Part shown: positions 44,116 to 55,999 of the stretch, in pieces
Layout of the letters: each line of letters opens with the position of its first letter
How positions within the stretch are numbered: the first letter of the stretch is position 1
Assembly: GCF_003073045.1 (NCBI RefSeq)
Contig: NC_037596.1
Coordinates: 12,087,950 to 12,151,949 of the forward strand
Direction: 5' to 3'
Length of the DNA: 64,000 bases
Source of the DNA: Pomacea canaliculata
Taxonomy: Eukaryota > Mollusca > Gastropoda > Architaenioglossa > Ampullariidae
Notes under the pieces: model-generated
What the model saw: the letters and a program-made list of their open reading frames with translations, nothing else
Database searches by the model: none
Told to the model about the DNA's origin: nothing
Position numbers and translations under genes: made by a program

Positions 44116-46730
44116 TCACCATTTGCAGGAAGAAGGAACCCTCCAGAACCGTATAACACAAGCAGGATTCAGAGGAGAGATCTGTATAGAATATGAGTAC
44201 AAAATGAGGATACCCACCTCATTGAAAGGGCCCATCATGCAGTTGTCCACAATACGGGCAAAGAGCTTTGATGAGTTTGCCAACTTTCTCGTTGTGTGGA
44301 TCAATACCTGTGATCTGAATAGCGTGATGCCCAACCTACATCAGTATATAACCTGTGCCACTCGACTGAATAGGACGCTGGATAAGTGCTATGGCGACAT
44401 ACCTAAGGCCTTTCGTGTTAGGCAGCGACCTCCCCTGGGCAGGTCAGACCATTATGTAATACATCTGCTACCTACGTATAGGCAGAAACTGAAGACGGCA
44501 GAACCTGTTGTAAAAAAGGTTAAGCAATGGAATAGTGACAATGTCGCAGCGCTGCAGGGCTGTTTCGAAGTAACAGATTGGCAAGTTTTCTTTGACTCTT
44601 ATGAGGGAAGGGGAGATGAGTTAGCAGACACCATCACATCGTACTTGCAGTTTTGTGAGGACAGTGCCATAACAACAAAAGAGACAAAAGTGTATGCAAA
44701 CTCAAAACCATGGATCAATCGCGAGCTTAGGTAGTGTCTTAGGGAGAAGAAAGAAGCTTTTGCCGTCGGAGATATGAACACAGTGAGGGAGAAGACGAAA
44801 TTATTTAGAACAAACTCTGTGAAGGCTAGGGCCGAATATAAGGACAAAGTAGAAGCTAAATTTAGGACAGTGAATGCCAGAGAAGCGTGGCAGGGACTCA
44901 ACAATATGATGGGCAGAACAACTAAAAGCCAATACATTAAAAGTGACAACCCAAAGGAGCTGTCTGAGGAACTCAACAGATTTTATGCCCGATTTGACGT
45001 GGGAGACTCCAGCTCAGAATGTGAAAATATATGTTCTAAGTTGACCACAGATGCAGCGCCTTTAGAGGTGGGTGAGCAGGAGGTTGAGAGGTGTCTAAGG
45101 CGTTTAAAAAGCCAAACAAGGCCCCGGGGCCTGACGGACTGAGGGGATCAGTTTTCTAAAAACTTGTTCGCAACAACTCGCACCCATGCTCACCCGGCTC
45201 TTTAGCCTGTTTCTAAACATCCCCTTTGTACCCGCGTCTGGCGATTCCTCTACCATTGTACCCATTCCCAAAAACCGATGCTAAGGAAAACAAAGATTTT
45301 AGACCTGTTGCGCTGACCAGTCATAGCCAAGTGTTTTGAAAGGATAAATATGCAATAGACTTGTAGCGGCTGTTTCTGAGCGTCTAGACCCCATGCAGTT
45401 TGCTTACAGGGCTAAGAGAGGGGTGGAAGACGCTACATTAACACTCCTAGACACAGTTTCAAACCACCTAGACAAAGCAGGAACGTCCATCAGAGTACTT
45501 TTTATGGATTTCTCTTCAGCATTCAACACATTACAGACACACATTCTCATTCAACGCCTAGTAGACCTAGAAGTTAGTCATTCACTAATTCGCTGGATTC
45601 ATCAGTTTTTTTGAGTAACAGACACAGAGGGTAAATGTTAAAGGGCACCTATCCAGTGAACTGATATTGAATACAGGAGTGCCACAAGGGTGTGTTCTAT
45701 CTCCAGTATTATTCTCTGTATACACCAATGAGATGCAATAAATAACGGAATTCTCTGTTTAGTTAAATATGCAGACGACATGGCACTGATTGGTCACCTG
45801 AGAGATGAGAAATCTTTGGCCCCCTATACCACACAAGTGCAGGCCCTTTGCGAGTGGTTCAAAAGCAGCTACTTAGAACTAAATGTTGGAAAAACGAAAG
45901 AACTAGTTATAGATCAGAGGAAAGGAAAAGAAATGTCCACTCCATTAGTAATCGGAAATGAAGAGGTTGAAAGGGTGACAACATTCAAATATCTTGGTAC
46001 AGTAATAGACGATAGTTTGAATTTCACTGAACATGTAGGGACAGTGCATAAGAAGGCACAACAACGGCTATATCTGATTAGGAAGCTTCGTAGTTTCAAT
46101 GTAAGCGAACACATCTTGGTAGATGTCTATCGTGCGCTGGTAGAAAGCGTAATTACATTTAATATTGTGTCTTGGTATGGCCAGACAAGCGTGACAACCA
46201 AGAACAAACTGAGGCGCGTCATAAACACAGCCAGCAGAATCGTAGGCTCACAACAGCTAAGCCTTTCCCACCTGTACGATTCAGCCCTTGTCCGGAAAGC
46301 AACACAAATCATGCTTGACCCCACCCATCCACTCAACCCCCGCTTCGAGCCTATGCCCTCAGGACGGAGATTGAGAGTCCCTCTTGTGAAAAAGAACGTT
46401 TACAGGAGGTCATTCATCCCATCGGCCATCTCTGCTGTCAACAAACAAAAGACTATAAGCGACTAGTAGTGTTACACACAATGGGGATGACGTAATCCCA
46501 TCTCTGTTATACGCTGTCATATTTTTTATGTAGTCATGGAAACTGATGTATTGTCCACTGATGTATTGTCCTTGATGCGGGCGTGTGTGTGTGTGGGTGT
46601 GTGTGTGCTCACCTCTGCCATTGCTGATGTTATTGTTGATGTCTTTGATTTTTACTCTGACTGCTTGCATGCTGGAATCTCCTTTTCTGGACAATAAAGT
46701 AATCTTATCTTATCTTATCTTATCAATCTA
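44116..46730 (+). mobile_element. Rex1/CR1-like LINE, 5'-truncated and decayed
   Basis: This begins inside the endonuclease C-terminus (N-R-T-L-D-K-C-Y-G-D-I, P-P-L-G-R-S-D-H-Y-V-I-H-L-L). It continues through a linker to the reverse transcriptase: M-Q-F-A-Y-R-A-K-R-G-V-E-D-A, F-M-D-F-S-S-A-F-N-T, G-V-P-Q-G-C-V-L-S-P, Y-A-D-D-M-A-L-I-G. The last frame is 45780-46466. Several frameshifts and stops (near 44732, 45140, 45613, 45741) inactivate it. The 3' UTR has AATAAAG and ends in CTTAT pentamer repeats (46695-46722), typical of this group. Family placement rests on recalled motif style. Confidence 0.85.
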
Positions 46731-48775
46731 TCTCATATAATGATGGGACTGGGATGGTTTATAATGTGGAAAATAGGAGATGACTAAAAACATAAGAAAG
46801 AGAGCCGATTTGCAATACAGAGAGAGAGGAGGAAGAGAAAGAAAGAGAGTGAAGGTCTTCTTCCTTCTCTGCATTAATCAAGTAAGCCTTAAGGACATTT
46901 TTGTTGATACCTCTGTGTCAGGAGATATATAAACAACTTTGTTTTTTCTTAGGAGCTGCATGTAATATAAAAACCAACCTAGGTGATTAACATATTTTGA
47001 TTAATTCTTACAGAGGCAATGATGGAATCTATAAAATAGAGCCACAGTATTATTTTATGTGTGCATGTCATCAACAAATTGCAAAAATCTGCATGGGATA
47101 TTTTTATTACTCTTAGTAACACACTGGTATGGCTGAATGATAAAAAAAAGTGTCCAGCACATGTACCGACATACCCTGGTGTTTTTACAAGGGTAGAAAC
47201 CCACTAGAGAACTCCTTGTCTGATGTTTGTCTTCTTACTCTTCCTGTCACCAAAACAACAACAACATTAAGTTTTCACCTTTGTCTCCCATATTTTTCCC
47301 ATATAAAGCCACACCCTTGTCACCTTTTCTGGTGTGCATGCATGACTTGGACTGAATACTACTTTATTTAATTACTACTTAAATCATTATTCATTGATAT
47401 AAGGAGGCTCTTAGGACTAATGTAAGTCATGGCATTGTAGCAGTTAGAAAGCTGTTCTTAACCCAAAAACTATAGCAGTATATTAGCAAAGTTAAAGAGA
47501 ATGATATTTTTGTTTTGCACAAATCCAAAAATGGATATAATTTAACATACTTATATTAAATATAATTATCATGAAACACTACATACGTTTGATGAATATT
47601 TTGTTGTAAAATAACTCTTACTAAGATGTTTCTTAGACTCATCAGTCATGTGTGCTTGTAAACTATGCATATTATTCATCTAGAAACAACTACAAGGTCA
47701 AGATTATTGCATATCGCTATTCATAAACGATAAAGACAATGAAAAGATACCTGTACACGCACAGCTGCTACAACATTTTATTGTTAGATAACAACAAAGA
47801 CGATCACCACATGGAGTGCTAATGAATCAGATGTTAGCAGGCAGACAAACATTTTTAAAAAATTCTAGAAAAACAGGCACTGTTAGTCTGCATAAAATAT
47901 CTACTTTGCTGTAAATTCAAACTGTAATATTAATGTCAAATATTGTACAATGATTACCATAACTAGAAATAGTGAGAGAAAGTCATATAAAACACTGACA
48001 ATACACAAGATCTGACAAGGCAACAAACAATTAAAATTAATTTTTTTAAAGTTTTGAGCTTTAAAGAATGTGTATGTAATGTGAATATGTGGTTTACTTG
48101 CTTTATTTGTCTTTAGAGTGTCAACAGGCACATGTGTTTCAACAGCATTTTAAAACATAGACATGCTAATATTAGTTGGCATATCACTTTATGTTTGTAT
48201 GGTTCCACATTTGCTAGATTTATTAAGCGCCGTATCTGTCCTGTTGTAATTCCAGGATTTAAAAAAATCTCATGTATATACTGCTGCTCTGTCATACTAT
48301 AACTACAACTTTTAAAACCCTTATGAAAGGGATGTGCTTTATAAACAGAAATGTACATATGTGTGCTTATGCACTGACATTTATGTCTGTGCTTAGTATT
48401 AGATTTACATTTTATTTCTATATATACTTACACATTTCCCATGTAGCTGTTTTGCAATTTTTAATCTGTGATTAATGCATATTTTGCTGTCCTGGCATTT
48501 TTGGCCATTATGACAAAAGAAAATAAACAAGCTTTTAAAGATGTCTAAAGTTTGGAAGTATCAAAGTATTTATTTCCATGCATCTGTGTTTGTGTGTGTT
48601 TTCTCCGACACTGGACCTGTCGATGATCTGTAAGATTTTTTAAAGAAATTATTATCTGTAGCCAACATAGTTTTAGTCTGAAAAACAGCTCTTGCTTATG
48701 TCAACCCTTCTTCTTCAGTGACATGAAAGTCATTTTATATTTAAATCTCATTACATTTTTTTCTGCACATTTTCC
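46731..48775. other. No recognisable gene
   Basis: AT-rich sequence with an AGAGAGGAAGAG purine patch (46800-46850). Short open frames lack family resemblance or splice context. Confidence 0.5.
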
Positions 48776-48779
48776 GTTT

Positions 48780-49040
48780 CTTGACCCAGCAAACACACCA
48801 AGATTCGGCCAAGCTTGGTGCTTCCTTGGTCTGCCTTGGCACCAATATTGGCTCTTCCTTGGTCATGTCTATTGGATCTTCCTTAGATGTGATAGTTAGA
48901 CACCCTTGGCCCAAGATTGGCTTATTCTTGGTTGAATGTATTGCCCATCTTATCCCAGTATTGGAAAAACCTATAGGCCAATCAAGCATTGCCAAAGGAA
49001 ACCCCACATTCAACCAATATTGCCCAATGATGTTTTTGGT
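48780..49040. repeat. Subterminal-type repeat with CCAAG/CTTGG motifs
   Basis: This starts ACCCAGCAAACACACC and carries at least nine CCAAG or CTTGG motifs in both orientations, one forming CCAAGCTTGG. Both strands are open in long frames (48741-49184 minus, 48781-49191 plus), which reflects composition. Clustered short inverted motifs like this are usual in subterminal regions of some DNA transposons. No clear terminal inverted repeat was found. Confidence 0.4.
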
Positions 49041-49199
49041 GGTATATATTAAGCCTATTTTACTGCAGTGTTGTAGCTCTAGACAGCTTGAGTTGCTAGT
49101 ATGCTTGAAAGATTTAAACTTACAGTGCTTAACTTTGAAACGATGCCTGTCAATGATTAGAAGATCGATTTGGGTAGTCTCCAAACTGTAAGCATGCAG

Positions 49200-50330
49200 T
49201 AATCAAACATTATCGACTTTATCAAATCCAATTAAATGGCTTACTATTATCACTCTACACAGTAAGAAATCAAAATTTTTAAATTATGAAATTTCACAGT
49301 TAATGTGTTTTCTGGTTGATTAAAAGAGAGATAATTTTCAGATTGTGTACTTACATAATAAGAGTATTAAAGGTCTGGACACCAACTATGTTATCATATT
49401 GACTCCTGCCGCTGTTCAGCCAGCAACCACGTACATTTACTATTCATAAAAATTGACCCTAATTCTGTCCAAAATAAATGACTGCACCAAATCCTAGCCT
49501 TCACATAAATCCTGAACATAAGCCTTACAAAAACTGCTATTCGTGTATTAAAAGACGGTTACATATGTACACAGACTAAACATGCGACTCTTTAATTCAA
49601 AGACTATATTTTCATTTTCATTTTCAATCCAGAATCCTAAAGCATTTGTGTTTTATTTGCAGTTTAAAAAAATTATAATGGTAGATGATTGTATAGAATT
49701 AGAAAATGTATGATGCATCTTTTAATATAATTAAAATTTATGATAATAATATTTGCACAATGAAGTTATAGTAAAAAATACTTTAAACTTTAAAAGTCCG
49801 TGAAATAGAATAGTGTGTTTAAACATGGATAATATAAAGATAGATATATATACACATACATCAGTTAAATAAAAAAATAAGAACTACAATGATAGTCATA
49901 TCTTTAAAGGCGATGCCAATAGGCTTTGAAAAAAAAATCAAATTGTCTAGAATTATAATGCCTCATAATATATATAGTTTATTTAAATATATACAAATTA
50001 TATTTTGTGAGAAGAAAGTAAAGAAAGCATGAATGTTAACGATATTTTTTCTAATAAAATGCTGGAGGATCACACAATTTGAAGAAAACGTAAAGTAGTC
50101 CTTATAGGCAATCATATGTCTATATATGAATTTTATTGCATTCAAAACTCTTATGAAAATCATAACCCCTACAGACAAACTCATTGATGTAAATGCACGC
50201 ATGAATTATTTACTCCTTTCCCTCTATCCACTATTAAGAACATGAATAATAACAACATGCATTATGTAGAGTAGGGTAGCTGGAAGAAGGAACTTGTGTT
50301 TCGAGACAAATACATGTTTATTTACATGAT
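49200..50330. other. No recognisable gene
   Basis: Strongly AT-rich with no supported feature. The right part (from about 50230) merges into the block conserved with 3815-4080 of locus A. Confidence 0.5.
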
Positions 50331-50345
50331 AAGCTATAAACTTAC

Positions 50346-50372
50346 AATAGAGAAACGCTTGTTGCATGCCGC
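50346..50372 (-). pseudogene. Juxtamembrane micro-exon equivalent, pseudogene C
   Basis: 27 nt between AACAACAG and GTAAGT, phase 1-1, aligned with 3940-3963. It lies 0.26 kb downstream of the broken transmembrane exon. Its conservation is the main reason to take the locus A candidate seriously. Confidence 0.3.
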
Positions 50373-50631
50373 CTGTTGTTTCCAGATTTCCAGCAATGAG
50401 AAAACAGTCACGTGGTTGTGACAACACTCGCCAATTCGTGCCACGCAATCATGGAATGAAGACGTTCGTGTCAACGCGAGACTCCCGACGCAGTCACAAA
50501 ACTAACTAAAAGAAAACCCTAGAGAAATAAGCAAAGTCGCTGTAGATCTTCTACAAGACACGAGTCAAAATTTTGTTATTAGTAAGTAAAAACAAAACAA
50601 AAAATCTCGTATAAGAAAACAAAAAACTTAC

Positions 50632-50769
50632 CGCTTTTTTGTTTTTTCTTCATCACTTGGACACATACTATGACAGTCGCGAGGGCAGAACCAAGAAATT
50701 AAACACCACATGGAAGACCAATAATGATTTTATCATAGGATTTTGCACCTGGGACTGGCTTCTCTGTAA
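50632..50769 (-). pseudogene. Transmembrane exon with stop, pseudogene C
   Basis: It has the same 138-nt length, acceptor and GTAAGT donor as locus A 4854-4991. The reading goes T-E-K-P-V-P-G-A-K-S-Y-D-K-I-I-I-G-L-P-C-G-V, then TAA (50701-50699) in the middle of the helix, then S-A-L-A-T-V-I-V-C-V. A stop here would remove the membrane anchor and tail. With the deleted Ig3 exon this marks the locus as a pseudogene. Confidence 0.8.
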
Positions 50770-51057
50770 CTGTAACCAAAGAGGATATTTTAGCTGTAAC
50801 TATTAAAACGTTTTAGTGTGTCCAGTCTAGAATAGTCTAGTCATGTCGAGCAATTGCGAGTATTTTTATGTTAGCTACAAAACTTCGTTTCTGTGACAGA
50901 AATCAGGGTATAATTGTACAGTTAAAACAAAATGGTCTTGGTGGTGCCTTTATTAGAATAATTAATTTTGTGCATTTCTCTACATTTCTGAATAAAAGGT
51001 TAACTCACTCAAAATTTAAACTCACTCTTATTTTAAACATACATCCTTTCAATAAGT

Positions 51058-52021
51058 CTATCTATCTATTCCTCTTCGTGCATCAGGTTGCACATAAGGC
51101 CTCAACCAGAGTCCGCCACTGATGTCGATCGGCTGAAACCCGCTCTAGATGACCCCATGTCCAGCCCTTTCCCTTCATCTCCCTTTCCACTGTTCTTCTC
51201 CAAGTTTCCTTTGGGCGGCCTCGTTTTCTTCGGCCTTCTGGAGTCCATCGTAGGGCGACTCTGGAAAGGTCTGCTGTCTGCTGGCGGAGCACATGTCCAA
51301 TCCATCGCCAACGCCTTCGTTGAACCTGCGTGGTGATGGACTCGGTTTCACTTCTTCGGTGGAGTTCTTCGTTGGTGATGGTGTTTGGCCATAAGATGTT
51401 AAGTATGCGCCTGAGGCATCTGTTTTGGAAGACTTGTTACTGATGGTTTTGGTCATCTTCCAAGATTCTGTTCCGTAAAGAAGGGTGCTGATCACATTTG
51501 ACTTGAAGATTCTCAGCTTGATCTTCTGACTGATGTTTTTTGCCTTCCATATGCTCCTGAGTGAGGCGAAGGCCTGGCTGCCTTTCGCCAGTCGGGCTCG
51601 AATCTCCACCTCCGCATCCCCGGTGTTTGACATTTTGGACCCAAGATAGGACAAACTGTCAACTTCCTCAGTCTCTTCTCCATTTAGTTTGATTCTGTCT
51701 TGGACTCTGGCGTTCACTCTCATACTTTTCGTTTTCTTTGTGCTGACCTTCAAGCCAAGGTTTCCAGCTGTTTCTGAGAAGGCCTTTGTTTTTTCCTGCA
51801 TGTCTTGGTGGCGGTGTGACAGCAGGGCAATGTCATCAGCAAAGTCCAAGTCTTCCAGCGCTGTTGTTGCTGTCATAGTCATGGTCCATCTGATTCCTCT
51901 CCTCTCACTGTCGGTGGAAGTCTTCATGATCCAGTCCATGGCCAGGATGAAGAGGAACGGCGACAGAATGCAGCCCTGCTTCACCCCAGTACTGATGTTG
52001 AAGGGGTCTGTGAGCTCCGTA
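51058..52021 (-). mobile_element. RTE-like LINE, 5'-truncated copy with 11-bp target duplication
   Basis: The same family as 38661-41905, about 96% alike by eye. The frame runs from K-Q-G-C-I-L-S-P through F-A-D-D-I-A-L to R-R-K-R-G-R-P-K-E-T-W-R-R with one small deletion/frame change near C-L-R-R. The 3' end again is GGAATAGATAGATAGA. Perfect direct repeats TTTCAATAAGT flank it at 51047-51057 and 52022-52032. It inserted into the intron between Ig3 and the transmembrane exon of pseudogene C. Confidence 0.9.
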
Positions 52022-52168
52022 TTTCAATAAGTAATCACTGAATAATGGTTTTTGCCTTAAATAATTAGTTAAATAGTACAACAGACAGTAAACAGCCTGG
52101 GATGTTTAATAACTATTTGTATTGTGCATTGTGTATGAGTTCTATAGTTTGAACATGCTTTGACATAC

Positions 52169-52209
52169 TAGATTCTTCAGTGAGTGTAATCGATGTGTTT
52201 CCAGAACCA
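52169..52209 (-). pseudogene. Remnant of Ig3 exon, pseudogene C
   Basis: Only the last 40 or so bases of the exon survive, with the conserved donor GTATGT. They align with 5375-5415 of locus A and then break abruptly into a LINE 3' end (GTTTGTTTGTTTG). The remaining roughly 250 bp of Ig3 and the start of the preceding intron are absent. Confidence 0.75.
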
Positions 52210-54400
52210 TGTTTGTTTGTTTGTGTTTTATGCCGAGCTAGCAACTATGGCTATATCACGGCAAAAAGTAGTTGTAACTTTAAAGGTTTTAGAATAAAAA
52301 CTTCCTAATTCTTATAAACATGATATATTTTTAAAGGCCAACATAATAAGTAGTTAAAAAGTAAACATGGTGGATAAAGCATGAAAAGGGGTGTTGAAGC
52401 CCAAAAAGGTTACTATCACACCAAAAACAGAAAAGAACTAGCAGGATATAAAAAAGTTAAATTTGATGGTAGAGCTCTATCCTCTTTAAAAAGGAAAAGA
52501 TTGCTGCCGATGGGACGGACCTAAATAAGGAAAATAAAGATTTTTCTGTAAAAAAATGACAACGAGTAATCTGAAGCTTTGGACAGATAATCAAAAAGTG
52601 TAGAACATTAAAATTTTCCCTGCACCAGGGACAAACAGGAGGTGGTTCACCTCGTAAGAGGTGTCCGTGCGTGGCATAGGTGTGTCCTAACTTTAATCTT
52701 GTAAGAACGACCTCCTCCCGTCGCGTAGGGCGGCAACAAGGTAGGCTGTCTGAAGGGCAGGGAAGGGTGGCATATAACTTGTTTTGGCCCAGAGTGTCCC
52801 AGTGGAGTTGCCATAAGGACTGAATGTAGGCCAAAAATAAATATTTGCAGTCTGATGAAAAAAGTGATTGAAGTTTACCAGGGGACTGACATGCAGCCTT
52901 GGCAGCCTGGTCTGCTCGAACATTGCCTGGGATACTAGCATGGCCAGGAGCCCAAATAAAAACAATGTCCTTATTCTGCTGAAAGAGTGCTGCATGAATT
53001 TTATGAATCTGGACCACAAGGGGGTGGTCAGAATCATTTGAAATGAGGGCTTGAAGTGCAGAAAGAGAGTCTGAAATAATCAAAAAGTTGTGTTCCAAAG
53101 ATCGGTGAGCATGCTGCAAGGCAAGCAAGATGGCATGGATTTCCGCTGTGAAAATAGAACATTCGTCTGCCAGTCGGACTGAAACAGCAGTTTGTGGTTG
53201 GAAGGACGAAACTGCTGCCGCAGAGACTGGGCCCCCACCTGGGATTTTGGAGCCATCTGTGAATACAGAGCAGAATTTAGGATAATCAGAAAGAAGTTCA
53301 TAAAAGTGTTGGAGGTAGATGAGGTCACTAGTGTCCCCTTTTTTAAAGGCTGTAAGATCAAAACGGATCTCTGGAATAGGAAGGGTCTCAAGGAGGAATT
53401 GTTTGCAGAGATAGAGGATCTACTTGTTGAATATCTACTCCGGCAGCTTGTAGGTGAGGTGCTATTCGGAGTGATAGAGGTTTTTTGCTCCTTGGTACGA
53501 ATGCCATACAGGGCAGCACGTTGAGGTCTAAAGACAGCATGATACGCAGGGTTCCCAGGATGCGATTTTAAGCGACAGGCATAGGATAGCATGAGTTTCA
53601 AACGACGGAGAGAAAGTGGAGGCTCACCAGCCTCTGCATACAATCTTTGTACAGGAGTGGTGCGGAAGGCACCCAAACAGATGCGGAGCCCTTGATGATG
53701 AATAGGATCGAGAATTTTGAGGTAGGACTCTCGAGCAGAGCCATAGACGATGGATCCGTAGTCTAGCTTGGAGCGGAACAGGGCACGATACAGACGCAGC
53801 AGAACCGAGCGATCCGCCCCCAGCTGACATGGCCAACTACTCTAAGAATGTCCAAGGCTTTTTGGCTTGAAAGGCGTAGAGATTTGATATGAGATAGAAA
53901 GGACAGTTTACGGTCAAAGATGACCCCAAGGAATTTTACTTCCTGGACCACTTTGAGTACTGTGCCGTTAACAGAAATAGATGGGTTTGGAAACATGCCT
54001 CTCATTTTGCAAATGTGGATGCATACTGAATTCGTAAGAGAGAATTTGAAGCCGTTTGCTGTCACCCACCTTTGTACAGCATTTACGCATAGTTGCAGCC
54101 GGCTTTTGAGGCATGGTAGGGAACGACCTCGAATGCAGAGAGCAAAGTCATCTACATATAACGAGGCCTCCAAACCTGGACAAACATGTTTCAAGATGGA
54201 GTCGATTTTTATATTCAAAAGAGTCGGAGAAAGAATGCTGCCCTGAGGGACGCCCATTTCCCGTTCCTGAGGATCATATAAGATAGATCCCACTCTTACT
54301 TGAAACAGGCGATGTAAGAGAAATTTTTGATGAAGAGTGGCATACGACCCCGGAAGCCAAGGGCATGGAGGTCCAGTAGAGTACCCTGCTTATATATGCG
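52210..54400 (-). mobile_element. I/Nimb-like LINE with RNase H, 5'-truncated
   Basis: The minus strand has reverse-transcriptase motifs G-V-P-Q-G-S-I-L-S-P and L-Y-V-D-D-F-A-L. These are followed by an RNase H domain with its acidic residues visible across frames: F-T-D-G-S-K-I-P-G, A-E-I-H-A, I-I-S-D-S-L-S-A-L and H-A-S-I-P-G-N-V-R-A-D. A closing Cys/His cluster follows (P-V-C-P-W-C, H-F-L-I-I-C). Frameshifts near 53100, 53700 and 54300 inactivate it. The 3' UTR ends TGCCGTGATATAGCCATAGT then GGCATAAAACACAAAC. The clade call is by domain order and style. Confidence 0.85.
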
Positions 54401-54533
54401 TGTGTTAATATACTTGGAGAAAAGAGATCTGGGAGGTTATATAGTTATTATATATTCTCATCTTCCTATTATGCAGGTTCATTTAGTACAGGCATCAATA
54501 AGTAGGTCATGAGATAGTTTGCCTTGTACTTAC

Positions 54534-54854
54534 ATCTGACAAGGAAAGACACCGATCTATTTTTTGTTGACCTGCTTCCTTCACATACAACTGTTGGCCA
54601 GTTATCTTCACAGTCCACTAACAGGGAAAAGTTCAGTTGATCTTCTCCCATACAACTTCCGTTAGTAATTTCTGTCCCATTGTTGGTCACATCTGAAATG
54701 ACTACTGTACTGGTGTTGTCCTCCAAACGGAAGGCAACAGGGGGGCTTCCTTTGTAGAAAGAGCAGAAGACGCTTACCTCTTGACCCTCTTGGATGAGAT
54801 AAGTATCGTTCACTTCCTGTCCATCTATGGCAAAGTGTGTGACTCTTGATGGGA
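54534..54854 (-). pseudogene. Ig2 domain exon, intact frame, pseudogene C
   Basis: A 321-nt phase 1-1 exon (acceptor GAGTACAG, donor GTAAGT), 107 residues, closest to locus A Ig2: G-Q-E-V-S-V-F-C-S-F-Y-K-G-S-P-P, L-L-V-D-C-E-D-N-W-P-T-V-V-C-E-G, R-S-V-S-F-L-V-R-C. The frame is still open, so decay of the locus is recent or this exon is used elsewhere. No Ig1 or leader exon was found between it and the right edge. Confidence 0.75.
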
Positions 54855-54959
54855 CTGTACTCACAAAACGAAAACTATCAACTTAAATATATAAAAATTA
54901 TTAAAATAAAACACGCACTTTAAAGAAACAAGTTTCCCTAGTAGAGCAGAGGAAGAAGG

Positions 54960-55150
54960 GTAACATCTGGGTCCCATGCCCAGAATATCCGGTTAACGTT
55001 TGGTGGATCGGCCTGGGTCCCATGGCGAAACCGCAAAATGGTCTTTGAAAGGCCCTATGTTTGTTTTACCTGGGGAACTTACATGACGCCCTTATTCCCC
55101 CGTTTCCTAGAAAGCCCAAAGGGGTCTTAGATAGGTCCCATATGGTGACC
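54960..55150. repeat. GGGTCCCAT-containing block
   Basis: CTGGGTCCCATG is repeated three times in altered forms (54968, 55014, 55133) with GGCCC/GGGCC pieces between. It resembles the block at 55670-55990 and may be part of the same mobile element. Confidence 0.35.
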
Positions 55151-55669
55151 AGATTTCTTAAAGTAAGATCCCTCTTCATTTATTGATATTTTTTTCTTAG
55201 AGATGTTATTGATATTTTTTTTAGGAAATTTGACATATTCTTAGTTAAAACAATATAAATCAGAGTACATCAAAATAACCCTATAGATGCCAAAATATCA
55301 AATGGATATGAGTGTCTTTTGCAATGATTACATAATAAGCAGCAAAAAAAGCACAGAAATCCCAAATATTACAAACAAAACCAATCATTATTTGTGGTTT
55401 ACTGAAGTTTATTGAAGTAGAAATGTCAGGACAAATAAGGATAAAAAGCAAGGAAAAAAAAGTAAAAATCTACAAAAATTTGTAAAACATTGTCTAATTG
55501 ATATTCATTTGTAAACATAAAAAATGTTTCCTCATGACATGTTAATGAAACATTCTTTACCTGATTATGAGTTGCTGAAGAAGCAAAAAGATGTATTCCT
55601 TGACGAAGTTAAATTGCAGTTTCCTTAACACTAATTACATTTTCCCAAAGAAAAGGTTTAAATGATTAG

Positions 55670-55990
55670 TAGGAACTGACCCAGCCTGCAAGAACTCTTG
55701 GGTCCCTCATGGGACCTCTTCGGGAAGAAAGTTGGGTCCCTCGCGGGTTTTGGAAGAGGGACCCTAAGGGGACCTCGTAGGGAATTCCCAAAGGTTCCCA
55801 TGTTTTCCCACGAAAGACCCACCCACCTTCCCACGAAAGCACCATTGCATTCCCACCGATCGCCCATGAGAAGTCGTGTTTTCCCACGAAATACCCATAG
55901 CACAGCTACCAATCGCCCATGAATATTCATTTCCCACGAAAGCCCCATTGATTTCCCCCCACCCCTTTCTGCATCCCTCACCCAATCTCA
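55670..55990. repeat. GGGTCCC and TTCCCACGAAA repeat block
   Basis: The left half carries GGGTCCCTC and GGGACC motifs in both orientations. The right half has five TTCCCACGAAA units, with GATCGCCCATGA or AATCGCCCATGA between some of them. All three frames on the minus strand are open for 70-100 codons because of the repeats. It starts GACCCAGCCTGC, close to the GACCCAGCAAAC start at 48778. I read it as possible subterminal DNA of the transposon at 57-64 kb. Confidence 0.45.
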
Positions 55991-55999
55991 CACTGGTAC

